The notes under the pieces: model-generated
Database searches by the model: none
What the model saw: the letters and a program-made list of their open reading frames with translations, nothing else
What the model was told of the DNA's origin: nothing
In this document: positions 7,521 to 15,188 of the stretch, piece by piece
Layout of the letters: each line of letters starts with the position of its first letter
Position numbering within the stretch: position 1 is the stretch's first letter
Source: JAGMCJ01 sp046761005
Lineage (GTDB): Archaea > Thermoplasmatota > Thermoplasmata > RBG-16-68-12 > JAGMCJ01
Direction of reading: 5' to 3'
Length of the DNA: 29,413 nucleotides
NCBI GenBank assembly: GCA_046761005.1
Contig: JBHIFI010000024.1
Span: 1 to 29,413, forward strand
Translations under genes and position numbers: made by a program

Positions 7521-8444
7521 ATGATACGATTGGAGGAATTGACACGGACGTTTGATGGTACCGTTGCCATCAGAGATTTGACGCTGAGCGTCTCGGAGGG
7601 CCAGGTATTCGGCTTCATCGGTCCGAACGGTGCTGGAAAGACTACGACTGTGAGAATCCTCTGCTGCCTGATTGGGGCTTCAAGCGGGAGAGCATTCATC
7701 GGGGAGAACGAGTGCGGGAAAGAGCCAGATTCCATGTACATCCGACAGATGATCGGCCTTCTTCCTGAAGCTCCTGGGCTATATGACCGCTTGAGCGCAT
7801 ACAGAAATCTGGACTTCTACGGAAGGTTGTATGGAGTGAAAGATGGCCAGAGAAAGGAGAGAATAAAGGACCTCCTGACAACGTTGAAGATCTGGCATAG
7901 GAAAGATGAGTGCGTCTCCACGTTCTCGAAGGGTATGAGACAGAAAATCGCGATAGCTCGCGCATTGGTCCACGAGCCAAGGATACTCTTCCTCGATGAG
8001 CCTACCGCTGGACTCGACCCCGAGGCCGCCAAGACGGTGCGAGAGTTCATTCTCGACCTGAAGAGAGAGGGCGGGACAATATTTCTGAACACGCATAACT
8101 TGTACGAGGCTGAGAGGCTCTGCGATCGGATCGGCGTGCTGAAGACCCGCTTGGTTGCCGTTGGCTCTCCTGATGAGCTTTCCCGAAGATTCTGGGGCAG
8201 GACGACAGTTGTGCGAGTGAAGTCCCTCACCCCGCAAATCCTAGATGCTGTGAGGTCATTGGACTTCGTGACGAACCTCCAGGAGGAAGACGGAGAACTC
8301 TTCATAGGACTAGACAACCCGGATGAGAGGAATCCCACGATTGCAAGAACGATAATGGAGAATGGAGGCGAGATCCAGTACATTTCGGAGTTCAAACGCA
8401 GGTTGGAAGAAGTTTACTTGAAGCTGATAGGTGGATCCGCTTGA
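7521..8444 (+). CDS. ABC-2 type exporter, ATP-binding subunit
   Basis: A 307-residue ATPase of the NatA/CcmA-like exporter group. Walker A is GPNGAGKT (about residues 34-41), the signature is FSKGMRQK, Walker B is RILFLDEPTAGLDP with the catalytic Glu, and the switch His is in NTHNLYEAERL. The last 90 residues form the regulatory extension common in this group. The protein powers the membrane subunit encoded immediately downstream, whose TTG start overlaps this TGA stop by four bases, so the two are translationally coupled. The substrate cannot be told; relatives export drugs, lipids, peptides or sodium. AAAGGG upstream of the ATG is a weak ribosome binding site. Confidence 0.93.
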   Translation: MIRLEELTRTFDGTVAIRDLTLSVSEGQVFGFIGPNGAGKTTTVRILCCLIGASSGRAFIGENECGKEPDSMYIRQMIGLLPEAPGLYDRLSAYRNLDFYGRLYGVKDGQRKERIKDLLTTLKIWHRKDECVSTFSKGMRQKIAIARALVHEPRILFLDEPTAGLDPEAAKTVREFILDLKREGGTIFLNTHNLYEAERLCDRIGVLKTRLVAVGSPDELSRRFWGRTTVVRVKSLTPQILDAVRSLDFVTNLQEEDGELFIGLDNPDERNPTIARTIMENGGEIQYISEFKRRLEEVYLKLIGGSA

Positions 8445-9478
8445 GGTTTGACAAGATTTGGGTGGTTGCCAGGAAAGACATGGCGGAGCTTAGGACTAAT
8501 AAGTACGTTGTCTACACACTCATCTTCATGCCAGTCATGATGTCCATAATCATCCCGCTCAGCTTTCTTCCAGCCGTTTATGCCTTCTCTTCTCAAACCT
8601 CCTCTGAGCCGCTTGAGTTGAATCTCACACCTGTTGCTAGCTATAGCAATGAAAACATAACCTCGATAGATGTGAGAAACGCCACCATAGAGAACTGCAC
8701 CATAAGGAGTGCCGATGTTTTCTCCTCTCGGATAATCAACTCCACGCTGATTGATGTGAGGGTGAACGGATCCGAGCTCAAGAATGTGGAGGCAAGGGAC
8801 TATACCGTCATACGCTTCTCCAATCTCAGGAATGTGGATCTAGACAGAACCTCTGAGGCAGTGCGGTCAGCTTATCTTGAAGAAGAGCCAGAGGATGTCA
8901 GAATCTTTGTGGATATTGTCCTGAACAGCATGGTGATTTTCTTCATGATGATTCCCGCCATAATCCCGACCGTTATCGCGTCCTACAGCTTCGTTGGAGA
9001 AAAAATGAATAAGAGTTTGGAACCTCTTCTCGCAACACCCACCTCGGATGCGGAGCTTCTTATTGGGAAATCGCTTTCCATATTCATTCCCACGATGTTG
9101 GCGACGATTGCCTCGTTCGTCGTCTTCACCATCATCATAGACTTCACGACATATCCCCTTCTCGGCTTCTATCCAGTCCCAACACCCATCTGGATATACT
9201 CCGTGTTCGTCCTGGGCCCCTTGTTCTCGGTAATGAGCATTGCTCTGAATGTCTACGTGTCATCAAAAGTGAGTGATGTTCGCGCCTCCCAGCAGTTCGG
9301 AGCTCTTGTGATTCTACCCTTGGTGGCTTTCCTAATCCTCGCCATTGCAGGGATAGTCTCGCTGAGTCTCGTGAACCTGCTGGTCTTCACCTTCTTGGTT
9401 CTGCTGATTGATATCGGCATAGTATACCTCAGCATAGAGACATTCAAAAGGGAGGAGATTCTCGTCAGGTGGAAATGA
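8441..9478 (+). CDS. ABC-2 type exporter, permease subunit with a large external loop
   Basis: This 345-residue membrane protein partners the upstream ATPase. TM1 is about residues 22-50. An external loop follows (51-155), then five further hydrophobic segments (about 160-183, 210-234, 250-275, 286-312 and 314-332) and a basic C-terminus. The motif SYSFVGEKMNKSLEPLLATP between TM2 and TM3 is typical of ABC-2 permeases. The external loop is unusual: residues 80-135 fall into five-residue steps with a small residue two places before a central Ile, Val or Leu, as in pentapeptide-repeat beta-helices, and carry several N-glycosylation sequons. The TTG start gives a TTGA overlap with the ATPase stop and puts a short amphipathic helix before TM1. 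The stop abuts the converging lpdA gene with no gap. Confidence 0.9.
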   Translation: MRFDKIWVVARKDMAELRTNKYVVYTLIFMPVMMSIIIPLSFLPAVYAFSSQTSSEPLELNLTPVASYSNENITSIDVRNATIENCTIRSADVFSSRIINSTLIDVRVNGSELKNVEARDYTVIRFSNLRNVDLDRTSEAVRSAYLEEEPEDVRIFVDIVLNSMVIFFMMIPAIIPTVIASYSFVGEKMNKSLEPLLATPTSDAELLIGKSLSIFIPTMLATIASFVVFTIIIDFTTYPLLGFYPVPTPIWIYSVFVLGPLFSVMSIALNVYVSSKVSDVRASQQFGALVILPLVAFLILAIAGIVSLSLVNLLVFTFLVLLIDIGIVYLSIETFKREEILVRWK

Positions 9479-10849
9479 TCATTTGTGAAGCGAATCGTCT
9501 TCTATATCTCTAGCGGCTTCGAAAATGATCTCGGAGATTGTGGGATGAGGATGAACCGTCTTTCCTATCTCCTCATACGAGAGGCCTAGCCTTGCTGCAA
9601 GCACGAGCTCTTCAATAATCTCCGTCGCATGGGGGGCAACGGCACACGCGCCCAGAACTCGCTTCGTTTTGCTGTCCGCGATGATTCTGGCGAAACCGTC
9701 TCTCTCGCCCGAGATTCTCGCGCGTGCGTTCGCGACGAGCGGGAACTCACCCATCCGAATTTCATAGCCTCTCTCTCTCGCCTGCTCCTCCGTCAATCCA
9801 AAAGAGGCAACCTCCGGGAAGGTGTAGACGCATCTGGGAATGTAATCGTATTCCATCTTTGCTGGGGTTCCGCAGATATTGAGCGCGGCGACTTCCGCCT
9901 CGGCCCACGCAGAATGGGCCAACATTGGCTCACCAACAACATCACCAATGGCATAGACATTGGGAACGGTGGTTTGCATTCTCTCATTCACAACGATGCC
10001 CTCCTTTCCGAGCTTGACGCCTAACCTTATCAGTGTCTCGTTCACGTTTGGTGCCCTTCCAACGGAGAGGAGTATCTTCTTCGCAGAGATCTCCGTCCTT
10101 TTTTCATCGCCTAAGGTTGCTAGAGCACTGCCTCCTGAGAGGTCGACCTCCTTCACCGCTACATTCGTGTATACTCGGATACCCCTTCTCTTGAGGATTT
10201 TCTCCATAGTCTGGCCGATAATCCTACTTTCCATGGGTAGCAGATGCTGCAGCAGTTCCACAATAGCCACTTGAGAACCGAACGTGCCATATATCATCGC
10301 GAACTCCACACCGATTGAACCTCCTCCGATGATGAGCAGAGATTCGGGGACACGCCTGAAGTTAAGCAGCTCCTTCGAGCTCAGAATAGTCTCTCCATCG
10401 CAGGCTATGTTTGGAAGGTTCCTGGGAGAAGAGCCAGTAGCGATGACCACGTTCTTCGTCTCGATGGATCCCTCATCCTCTCCTGAAATCTCCACTACGT
10501 TCTCCCTTGTAAGGGAACCTCGCCCGTGCAAGATTTCGACACCCGCGGAATTGAGTAGATGTTCTATGCCTAGCTTCGATTTCTTGATGGAGAGTTCCGC
10601 GTTTTTCTTAGTCTTATCGAAATTGAGCTCTACATCCTTACATTCGATGCCCATCCTCTCACTGTTCCTGGTCTGATGCAGAATTCTCGCCGATTCCAGA
10701 AAGGCCTTCGTTGGGATGCACCCTGAGTTCGTGCAGACACCGCCGATTTTGTCTTTCTCAACGATTGCCACATCCTTTCCATGCCTAGCCAGCTTGAGCC
10801 CGCAATAGTATCCGCCAGGACCGGAACCGATTATCACAGCATCCTTCAT
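9479..10849 (-). CDS. lpdA: Dihydrolipoamide dehydrogenase-family flavoprotein
   Basis: A 456-residue pyridine-nucleotide disulfide oxidoreductase of E3 type. It shows the FAD fold IIGSGPGGYYCG, the redox-active disulfide in GGVCTNSGCIPTKAF, the NAD fold LLIIGGGSIGVEFA, the FAD motif YAIGDVVG and the C-terminal catalytic HPHPTISE with the His-Glu pair. E3 enzymes reoxidise dihydrolipoamide in 2-oxoacid dehydrogenase or glycine-cleavage complexes. No E1, E2 or lipoyl-protein gene lies nearby, so it may serve a distant complex or act as a general disulfide reductase. ATG 10849 begins the FAD strand and follows a TATA element by about 35 bases. Confidence 0.92.
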   Translation of the reverse strand: MKDAVIIGSGPGGYYCGLKLARHGKDVAIVEKDKIGGVCTNSGCIPTKAFLESARILHQTRNSERMGIECKDVELNFDKTKKNAELSIKKSKLGIEHLLNSAGVEILHGRGSLTRENVVEISGEDEGSIETKNVVIATGSSPRNLPNIACDGETILSSKELLNFRRVPESLLIIGGGSIGVEFAMIYGTFGSQVAIVELLQHLLPMESRIIGQTMEKILKRRGIRVYTNVAVKEVDLSGGSALATLGDEKRTEISAKKILLSVGRAPNVNETLIRLGVKLGKEGIVVNERMQTTVPNVYAIGDVVGEPMLAHSAWAEAEVAALNICGTPAKMEYDYIPRCVYTFPEVASFGLTEEQARERGYEIRMGEFPLVANARARISGERDGFARIIADSKTKRVLGACAVAPHATEIIEELVLAARLGLSYEEIGKTVHPHPTISEIIFEAARDIEDDSLHK

Positions 10850-10879
10850 GGAAATCCGGGAATAGGTAGCGGAATATCT

Positions 10880-10889
10880 GATAAAAACC
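10880..10889 (-). promoter_or_regulatory. TATA box of lpdA
   Basis: The minus strand reads GGTTTTTATC. Transcription is predicted near 10858, giving a leader of about nine bases before ATG 10849. Confidence 0.45.
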
Positions 10890-10909
10890 TAATCGAACGC
10901 CCTTGTTGA

Positions 10910-11180
10910 CTAAGTCCGAGGAAGAGCATGTACGGTTCTAACACCTTCCCTGTTCTGGACGGAGATATGAGTGAGAATATCCAATATCTCCTCCTCCGTC
11001 GTGATAACCTGGGGCATGCTCAAATCCCCTATGCTCTTCATCCCATCTAGGATACCTTAATGTATCGATCCGCCTCCCCTAGCTCGGCGATTCTTTACCT
11101 TTGCCGAAATCCCGTTCCCTCAGCTGCTTTTCCTCCTCCTCGCAAAGAACCTGGATAGGAGAACTGACTTCCACAGGCAT
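10910..11180 (-). pseudogene. Broken small gene in several frames, family unknown
   Basis: Three short protein-like pieces lie in order on the minus strand but in different frames. The first is a 33-codon piece from ATG 11180 with a charged stretch (CEEEEKQLRERDFGKGK). The second, around 11050-11090, reads RIAELGEADRYIKVS. The last is a 43-codon piece from ATG 11041 (MPQVITTEEEILDIL, ending at TAG 10910). Each looks like normal protein, and they would join with two frameshifts, so I read this as one decayed gene of about 90 codons. The ADRYI and VITTEEEILDIL pieces recall the C-terminal part of PIN-domain toxins, which would suit the nearby toxin-antitoxin remnant, but this is weak. The last piece alone could be a real tiny gene. 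Confidence 0.3.
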
Positions 11181-11267
11181 CGATCCGGGTGTTTCTCTTT
11201 CCGAAGAATCCCATCAAGTGTCGTGGTCGCTCATTTCAAAGGCTCGCCTAACGTTCTCGGATTGAAA

Positions 11268-11277
11268 CCTATATGAA
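11268..11277 (+). promoter_or_regulatory. TATA box of the RelB/RelE-type pair
   Basis: CCTATATGAA is centred about 26 bases before ATG 11297, so the antitoxin message is probably leaderless. This placement argues against the upstream in-frame ATG at 11273, which overlaps the TATA element. Confidence 0.5.
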
Positions 11278-11296
11278 GTGGCACACCCATACAAAA

Positions 11297-11500
11297 ATGA
11301 GAGATATGACAAGTAGGGCCACCGATGTGGAGATGATTACGATTCCGAGACGTCTTTACGAGACTCTACCGGAGACCCTGGAGGTTCTCTCGGATAGGGC
11401 GGAACTCGAAAGCATCAGAAGGGGCATCGAGGACATCAAGAAAAACCGAACATACACAGAGGAGGGCTTCCTGGAACTCTGCAAACATCTCCTCGAATGA
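11297..11500 (+). CDS. RelB-like antitoxin
   Basis: A 67-residue acidic and helical protein directly upstream of a RelE-type toxin frame. The N-terminal part (VEMITIPRRLYETLPETLEVL) could form the strand-helix DNA-binding element, and the rest (ELESIRRGIEDIKKNRTYTEEGFLELCKHLLE) the helix that wraps the toxin. This is the usual size and order of archaeal RelB-type antitoxins, which neutralise the toxin and repress their own promoter. ATG 11297 fits a leaderless transcript from the TATA box at 11268. The toxin frame begins 27 bases after the stop with its own GGTGA site. With the toxin disrupted, the gene may be an orphan. Confidence 0.7.
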   Translation: MRDMTSRATDVEMITIPRRLYETLPETLEVLSDRAELESIRRGIEDIKKNRTYTEEGFLELCKHLLE

Positions 11501-11527
11501 GATTCCACTGCTCTCTGGTGACCTCCA

Positions 11528-11806
11528 ATGTTTCGGCTTGTTTTCTCAGATGAGTTCAAGAAGAAGTTCGATAAGGTGAAGGACAATGAGACAATGAGAA
11601 GGATCTTGGACAAGATCCTCGAATTGAAGGAGAGTCCACATCTCGGCCGTATGCTCGTCAGCCTCAAAGACGATACCTTTGGATGATTGTTCAGATTGAG
11701 GGTGGGGAAATACAGCGTCATATACGCGGTCAACAGCGAGGAGGGCGTGATCCACATCGTAACCCTTGGTCACCGAAAGGCCGTCTACAGGAGGATGGGT
11801 AGGTGA
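11528..11806 (+). pseudogene. relE: RelE/ParE-type toxin interrupted by an in-frame TGA
   Basis: The frame opens with MFRLVFSDEFKKKFDKVKD, typical of RelE-family mRNA interferases, and continues through ILELKESPHLGRMLVSLKDD. TGA at 11684-11686 then interrupts it. The same frame continues without any shift as LFRLRVGKYSVIYAV and LGHRKAVYRRMGR, the conserved C-terminal half of the family (LRVGxYRVIY, GHRxxVY), ending at TGA 11804. The full frame would be 92 codons, the normal length. The interrupted codon sits where the family usually has an aromatic residue, and a single G-to-A change from TGG (Trp) explains it. The remaining 52-residue product would lack the catalytic C-terminus. GGTGA at 11517-11521 is a good binding site, so the gene was recently functional. 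A sequencing error is also possible. Confidence 0.75.
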
Positions 11807-11902
11807 GCATGAGAGTCGCGTCTAGGCTCGCATTCAAGATCTATGAGCGGTCTCATGACGAGGCCCAAGACACCACTCTGCCTCTCTGTATACATACGGG
11901 CG

Positions 11903-12058
11903 CTAGACAATCAGAATCTCCTCCTATGTGGGCATCCAGGCGACCAAAATTCTCTTCGCGGAGTATTCTTTCAGCACCTCCTCGAGCTTGCTCTGGAGAT
12001 CTAGCCCCTCCCAGACAACTCTGCCATCGACCTTTAGGACATATCCGTAACTGGCCAT
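11903..12058 (-). pseudogene. Small conserved-looking protein with an in-frame TAG near its end
   Basis: From ATG 12058 the frame reads 44 residues with a clean beta-alpha-beta look: YGYVLKVDGRVVWEGLD, a helix (LQSKLEEVLKEYSAKR), then ILVAWMPT. TAG follows at 11924-11926. In the same frame EEILIV follows directly before a second TAG at 11903-11905. The sequence after the first stop continues the pattern of a final strand, so one substitution (for example AAG to TAG) may have shortened a 51-residue protein. GGTGGTGGAG lies just upstream of the ATG and a TATA-like element at 12092-12099, so expression is plausible. I do not recognise the family. Either the 44-residue form is the real product or this is an early pseudogene. 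Confidence 0.45.
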
Positions 12059-12091
12059 TCTCCACCACCGTCTCTCATTATGCCTCTCGCT

Positions 12092-12099
12092 CTATATGA
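12092..12099 (-). promoter_or_regulatory. TATA-like box of the small minus-strand gene
   Basis: The minus strand reads TCATATAG. Transcription would start near 12069, leaving about eleven bases with a GGTGG binding site before ATG 12058. Confidence 0.35.
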
Positions 12100-12286
12100 G
12101 CCTTTCAAGGAATTGGCTGGCTCCAGAGAAACATGACTCTGTGGTCTGGGGTAGAAGGCTCGGCCCAGCCCATCATTCTTCCTTGCTCTTTCTCATAGAC
12201 CATCAGCAGCGGAGGCGATTCCTGTCCGCGCTCTCCCTTCGCGACACAGAATCCTTGCTTCCGTTGCCAGGAATCACGCCAAACCG

Positions 12287-12295
12287 CTTAAATAC
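12287..12295 (+). promoter_or_regulatory. TATA box of the acylphosphatase-coiled-coil gene
   Basis: CTTAAATAC, preceded by an AAACCG that could be a BRE, is centred 29 bases before ATG 12320. The TTAAATAC core is identical to that before the large FG-GAP gene. Confidence 0.6.
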
Positions 12296-12319
12296 GGCAT
12301 TCTCGATTCAGACGTGACA

Positions 12320-12907
12320 ATGAAAAAAAGAGCAGAAATCACGGTTTACGGCGATGTTCAGGAAGCGGGATATCGCTCCTACATATGGAAAACCGCCCAA
12401 GGAACGGGTCCCGTAGGTTTCGTGGAGAACCTCCCTGACGGCACAGTTCACATCATATGCGAGGGAGAGGAGGAGAGCATAGATTCCTTCCTGAGGCATA
12501 TCCAGACCAAGATGGAATTCGTGGAAGTTGAGAGGATTGAGAAGAAATTCGGAAAGGCGACCGGAGAGTTCGGATTCTTCGAGGTGAAGATCAGGGATGT
12601 GGCCTCTGAGCTGTTTCAGGGCTTTGCTACATCGCGAAGATATTTCTCATCCCTGGGCGAGAAAGTGGACAGGGTGGGTGACAAAGTCGATTCCCTCGGA
12701 GACACACTCGGAAGGAAGATGGACTCTGTAGGTCAAGAAGTGAGAGAACTCAAGGAAGTCACCATCCAAAGCTTCAAGAAATTGGACGAAAGATATCACA
12801 TCATAGCTCAGAATCTAGAGAGATTGAGCATCAATATAGAGAAGATGGCGGAGAGCCTCATCATCCTGGTAAAGAATCATATAGAGAGGGAGGAATCAAA
12901 GGGATAG
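12320..12907 (+). CDS. Acylphosphatase-like domain fused to a C-terminal coiled coil
   Basis: Residues 1-95 form an acylphosphatase-like domain: ITVYGDVQEAGYRSYIW carries the phosphate-binding Arg (R19) and GFVENLPDGTVHIICEG the catalytic Asn (N37). Acylphosphatases cleave carboxyl-phosphate bonds. The signature loop reads GDVQEAG instead of the common GxVQGVG, so activity may be altered. Residues 100-190 are a long helical region with heptad spacing (VDRVGDKVDSLGDTLGRKMD, later NLERLSINIEKMAESL), predicted to oligomerise or bind a partner; about 195 residues in all, against 90-100 for the bare enzyme. ATG 12320 fits a nearly leaderless transcript from the TATA box at 12287; GTG 12314 is an alternative. 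There is no membrane segment. The lipid operon starts about 520 bases downstream. Confidence 0.85.
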   Translation: MKKRAEITVYGDVQEAGYRSYIWKTAQGTGPVGFVENLPDGTVHIICEGEEESIDSFLRHIQTKMEFVEVERIEKKFGKATGEFGFFEVKIRDVASELFQGFATSRRYFSSLGEKVDRVGDKVDSLGDTLGRKMDSVGQEVRELKEVTIQSFKKLDERYHIIAQNLERLSINIEKMAESLIILVKNHIEREESKG

Positions 12908-13425
12908 GATGCATCCCTTTAGAATACGCCCCAACAACAGATTCTTATCTCCCGCTAGGAGGAGAAGGCGCCCACTCGTCGCGATAGTGTTCTCGATATC
13001 GATTCCATATCAATCTCAATTCAGAATCCCCCGCGAGGGACTCATCGAACAGAGCGCGCGTGGAAGTCCCAACTTGCGACCTCGGCGGTGTCATGACAGC
13101 AGGACCCGCTCATCACACACTCACCGCAGCGAGCGGAAGCCAAGGGAGTCTGGTGGAGGGGGACGGAATTCCCGACCACATAGAAGCAGATCGATACAAC
13201 ATAACGGAGCAGCAGAACAATAGCAGAATACGTGAAGAGTCACAACGAGACGAGCATAGGGAAGCAGTTCAATCCTCTTGTCAGGGAGAACACCCCTCAG
13301 ACGATAGGGTACATGTCCGTCGAGTAGAAATCACTCATCCGCGGTCAGCCACGGTTCTAGCTTCCTTTGTTGTAGCTATCTCGACTACAAAACTTTTAAA
13401 TCGATTTGTGAGATGCCCTACCACA
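12908..13425. other. Long upstream region of the lipid operon, no gene supported
   Basis: The frame of the downstream radical SAM gene is open from 13060, but the 122 codons before ATG 13426 have no family match and lie upstream of the TATA box at 13393. They are not part of the protein. A lone GDGIPDHIEAD-like stretch near 13162 resembles a calcium-binding repeat but stands alone. I see nothing else. Confidence 0.5.
13393..13402 (+). promoter_or_regulatory. TATA box of the tes-ferredoxin-GGR operon
   Basis: CTTTTAAATC predicts transcription near 13424, two bases before ATG 13426, so the tes message is probably leaderless. Confidence 0.6.
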
Positions 13426-14982
13426 ATGGTTGCGGTTGAGTCCAAGCTAACTCAAGGGCTTCCAAGAACCACTCTGTCTCTGTGCCCGGAATGCAAGAAG
13501 AAGATCGAGGCCGATCTCTTCATTGAGGATGGAGCAGTCAAGATGCGGAAGAAGTGCGATGAGCATGGAGAATTCAAGGATGTCATCTGGTCAGATGCTG
13601 ATCTCTACCTGAAAGCAGAGAAATGGGCGGTTGACGGCATCGGTATTGAGAATCCTCGGATAGCTGATGCGACCTCCTGTCCAGAGTTTTGCGGTCTCTG
13701 CAATCTGCATACTAGTCATACGAGTCTTGCCAACCTCGACCTAACAAACAGGTGCAATTTGACCTGTCCGATATGCTTCGCCAATTCAAACACTGCGGGT
13801 TACGTGTTCGAGCCTAGCTATGAAGAAGTTGTTGAGATGCTCAAAGTGCTCAGAAATGAGAAACCTCTGGCATGCGTTGCCGTTCAGTTCTCGGGTGGAG
13901 AACCGACGATCTATCCGAGGTTCTTTGATGTGATACGCGCCGCCAGGGACCTAGGGTTTTCTCAAATTCAGATAGCAACGAACGGGATAAAGCTCGCGAA
14001 CAGTTTGGATTTCTGCAAGAAAATGGCGGAAGCCGGACTTCACACAGTGTATCTTCAGTTTGATGGTTTGAAGGAGGAGAACTATGTCTCCGCAAGGGGA
14101 AAACCTCTTCTTGGAATAAAGAAGAAAGTCACCCAGAACTTGAGGAAGCTTCCCGTGGAAAATCGACCATCTATCGTCCTCGTTCCCACGATTGTTAAGG
14201 GGATAAATGACGATCAACTGGGAAACATTCTGAGATATGGAATCGAGAATCGTGATGTGATTAGGGGGGTTAACTTCCAGCCAGTCTCCTTGGCAGGGCG
14301 GATTCCAGAGGAGGAGAGAAGCAGCATGAGGTTTACTCTCGCGGACATGGTTCACAGGCTGGAGGACCAGATCTCGTTCCTGACGAAAGATGACTGGTAC
14401 CCGGTTCCCTTTGTTGTCCCGATATCGCAGTTCATTTCGGCTATCCACAACGAACCAAAGATCGCCTTCACGACTCACCCCGCTTGCGGCCTGGCGAGCT
14501 ACCTCTACGTGCCCGACAAGGGTGACCCCGTCCCGATAACCAGATTCGTCGACGTGGAGGGCTTGATGAACGACCTCTGGGGCTTGGCCAAGAAAGCAGA
14601 GAAATCAAGGACGAAGCTCATTCCTCAACTCAAGGCGTTCAACGCCCTCAGAAAGAGATTCGACGAGAAGAAGGCGCCAGAGGGAATGAAGGCGACGAAA
14701 TTTCTCAAGGTCATTGGAAAGATGTTCGATACAGGGACAAAGGATGGGCTTGCAGAATTCAGTTGGAAATGGTTCTATGTTGGCGGGATGCACTTCATGG
14801 ACCTGTATAACTACGACGTTGAAAGAGTGAAGCGCTGTGCCATTCACTACGCGATTCCAGATGGAAGTCTCATCCCATTCTGTGCCTACAATACTGGCCC
14901 AACATACAGGGAAGAGGTAGAAAGGAAGTTCTCCATATCGCTAGAGGAGTGGAGGAAGAAGCATGCTCAAGAGTCTCCGTGA
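13426..14982 (+). CDS. tes: Tetraether lipid synthase (radical SAM), Tes
   Basis: A 518-residue radical SAM protein. It matches the Tes/MJ0619 family in length, cysteine layout and context. Known Tes enzymes join the tails of two archaeol-type lipids to make the GDGT tetraether core. The radical SAM cluster is C110-x3-C114-x2-C117 in TNRCNLTCPICFAN, followed by the SAM motif QFSGGEPTIYP. An N-terminal cysteine-rich region (LCPECKKK 19-26, KKCDEHGE 42-49 and CPEFCGLC 85-92) and late cysteines near RCAIHYAIPDG and IPFCAYN would bind further metal centres, as known for this family. The start is chosen from the promoter position and the family N-terminus; an open frame extends 122 codons further upstream. 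The ferredoxin start lies inside the last codons (20-base overlap), and a geranylgeranyl reductase follows. Confidence 0.85.
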   Translation: MVAVESKLTQGLPRTTLSLCPECKKKIEADLFIEDGAVKMRKKCDEHGEFKDVIWSDADLYLKAEKWAVDGIGIENPRIADATSCPEFCGLCNLHTSHTSLANLDLTNRCNLTCPICFANSNTAGYVFEPSYEEVVEMLKVLRNEKPLACVAVQFSGGEPTIYPRFFDVIRAARDLGFSQIQIATNGIKLANSLDFCKKMAEAGLHTVYLQFDGLKEENYVSARGKPLLGIKKKVTQNLRKLPVENRPSIVLVPTIVKGINDDQLGNILRYGIENRDVIRGVNFQPVSLAGRIPEEERSSMRFTLADMVHRLEDQISFLTKDDWYPVPFVVPISQFISAIHNEPKIAFTTHPACGLASYLYVPDKGDPVPITRFVDVEGLMNDLWGLAKKAEKSRTKLIPQLKAFNALRKRFDEKKAPEGMKATKFLKVIGKMFDTGTKDGLAEFSWKWFYVGGMHFMDLYNYDVERVKRCAIHYAIPDGSLIPFCAYNTGPTYREEVERKFSISLEEWRKKHAQESP

Positions 14983-15184
14983 TATCGGAAAGATGACCGT
15001 GGACGATATGCTCTGCATGCACTGCGGTGCGTGTGTGGGAACCTGTCCCGAGAACGCAATATTCCTCAACGAGGCCTTCATAACGATAAACGAGGACTGC
15101 AACGAGTGCGGCTTGTGCGTGAGGGTATGCCCCCTTGGTGCTATGGATTACCCCATAGGGCACAAGCTCTCGCAATTGGGGTGA
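14963..15184 (+). CDS. 2[4Fe-4S] ferredoxin
   Basis: The 73-residue protein has two full cluster motifs, CMHCGACVGTCP (residues 18-29) and CNECGLCVRVCP (46-57), so it should carry two [4Fe-4S] clusters and move single low-potential electrons in the cytosol. ATG 14963 lies inside the end of tes, seven bases after GGAGG (14951-14955), and its TGA stop is part of the binding site of the next gene. Position between Tes, which needs an electron to cleave SAM and reductant for each coupling, and GGR, which in other archaea accepts electrons from ferredoxin, suggests it supplies both. That pairing is inference. An internal ATG at 14993 is a less likely start. Confidence 0.92.
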   Translation: MLKSLRDIGKMTVDDMLCMHCGACVGTCPENAIFLNEAFITINEDCNECGLCVRVCPLGAMDYPIGHKLSQLG

Positions 15185-15188
15185 GTTC

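Larger units (their letters stand above)
11807..12319. other. Poor-coding stretch between the toxin remnant and the acylphosphatase gene
   Basis: Apart from the small minus-strand gene at 11903-12058 and the promoters noted separately, I see no supported gene. The plus-strand frames at 11803-12099 and 12096-12317 have biased, low-complexity composition and no family resemblance. Confidence 0.45.

Noticed and set aside
11903..12058. TAG read as pyrrolysine
   Set aside because: TAG is the normal stop of several genes here (FKBP, HAD, HD hydrolase, trxB), and no pyrrolysine genes are visible. Point change or natural termination is simpler.
11803..12317. Two plus-strand frames of 73 and 98 codons
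   Set aside because: Low-complexity Arg/Ser/Pro-rich translations with no family resemblance; the first overlaps the better-supported minus-strand small gene.
13060..13425. N-terminal extension of the radical SAM frame, with a calcium-repeat-like DGIPD stretch
   Set aside because: It lies upstream of the TATA box at 13393 and of the family N-terminus. The lone repeat-like motif has no neighbours of its kind.
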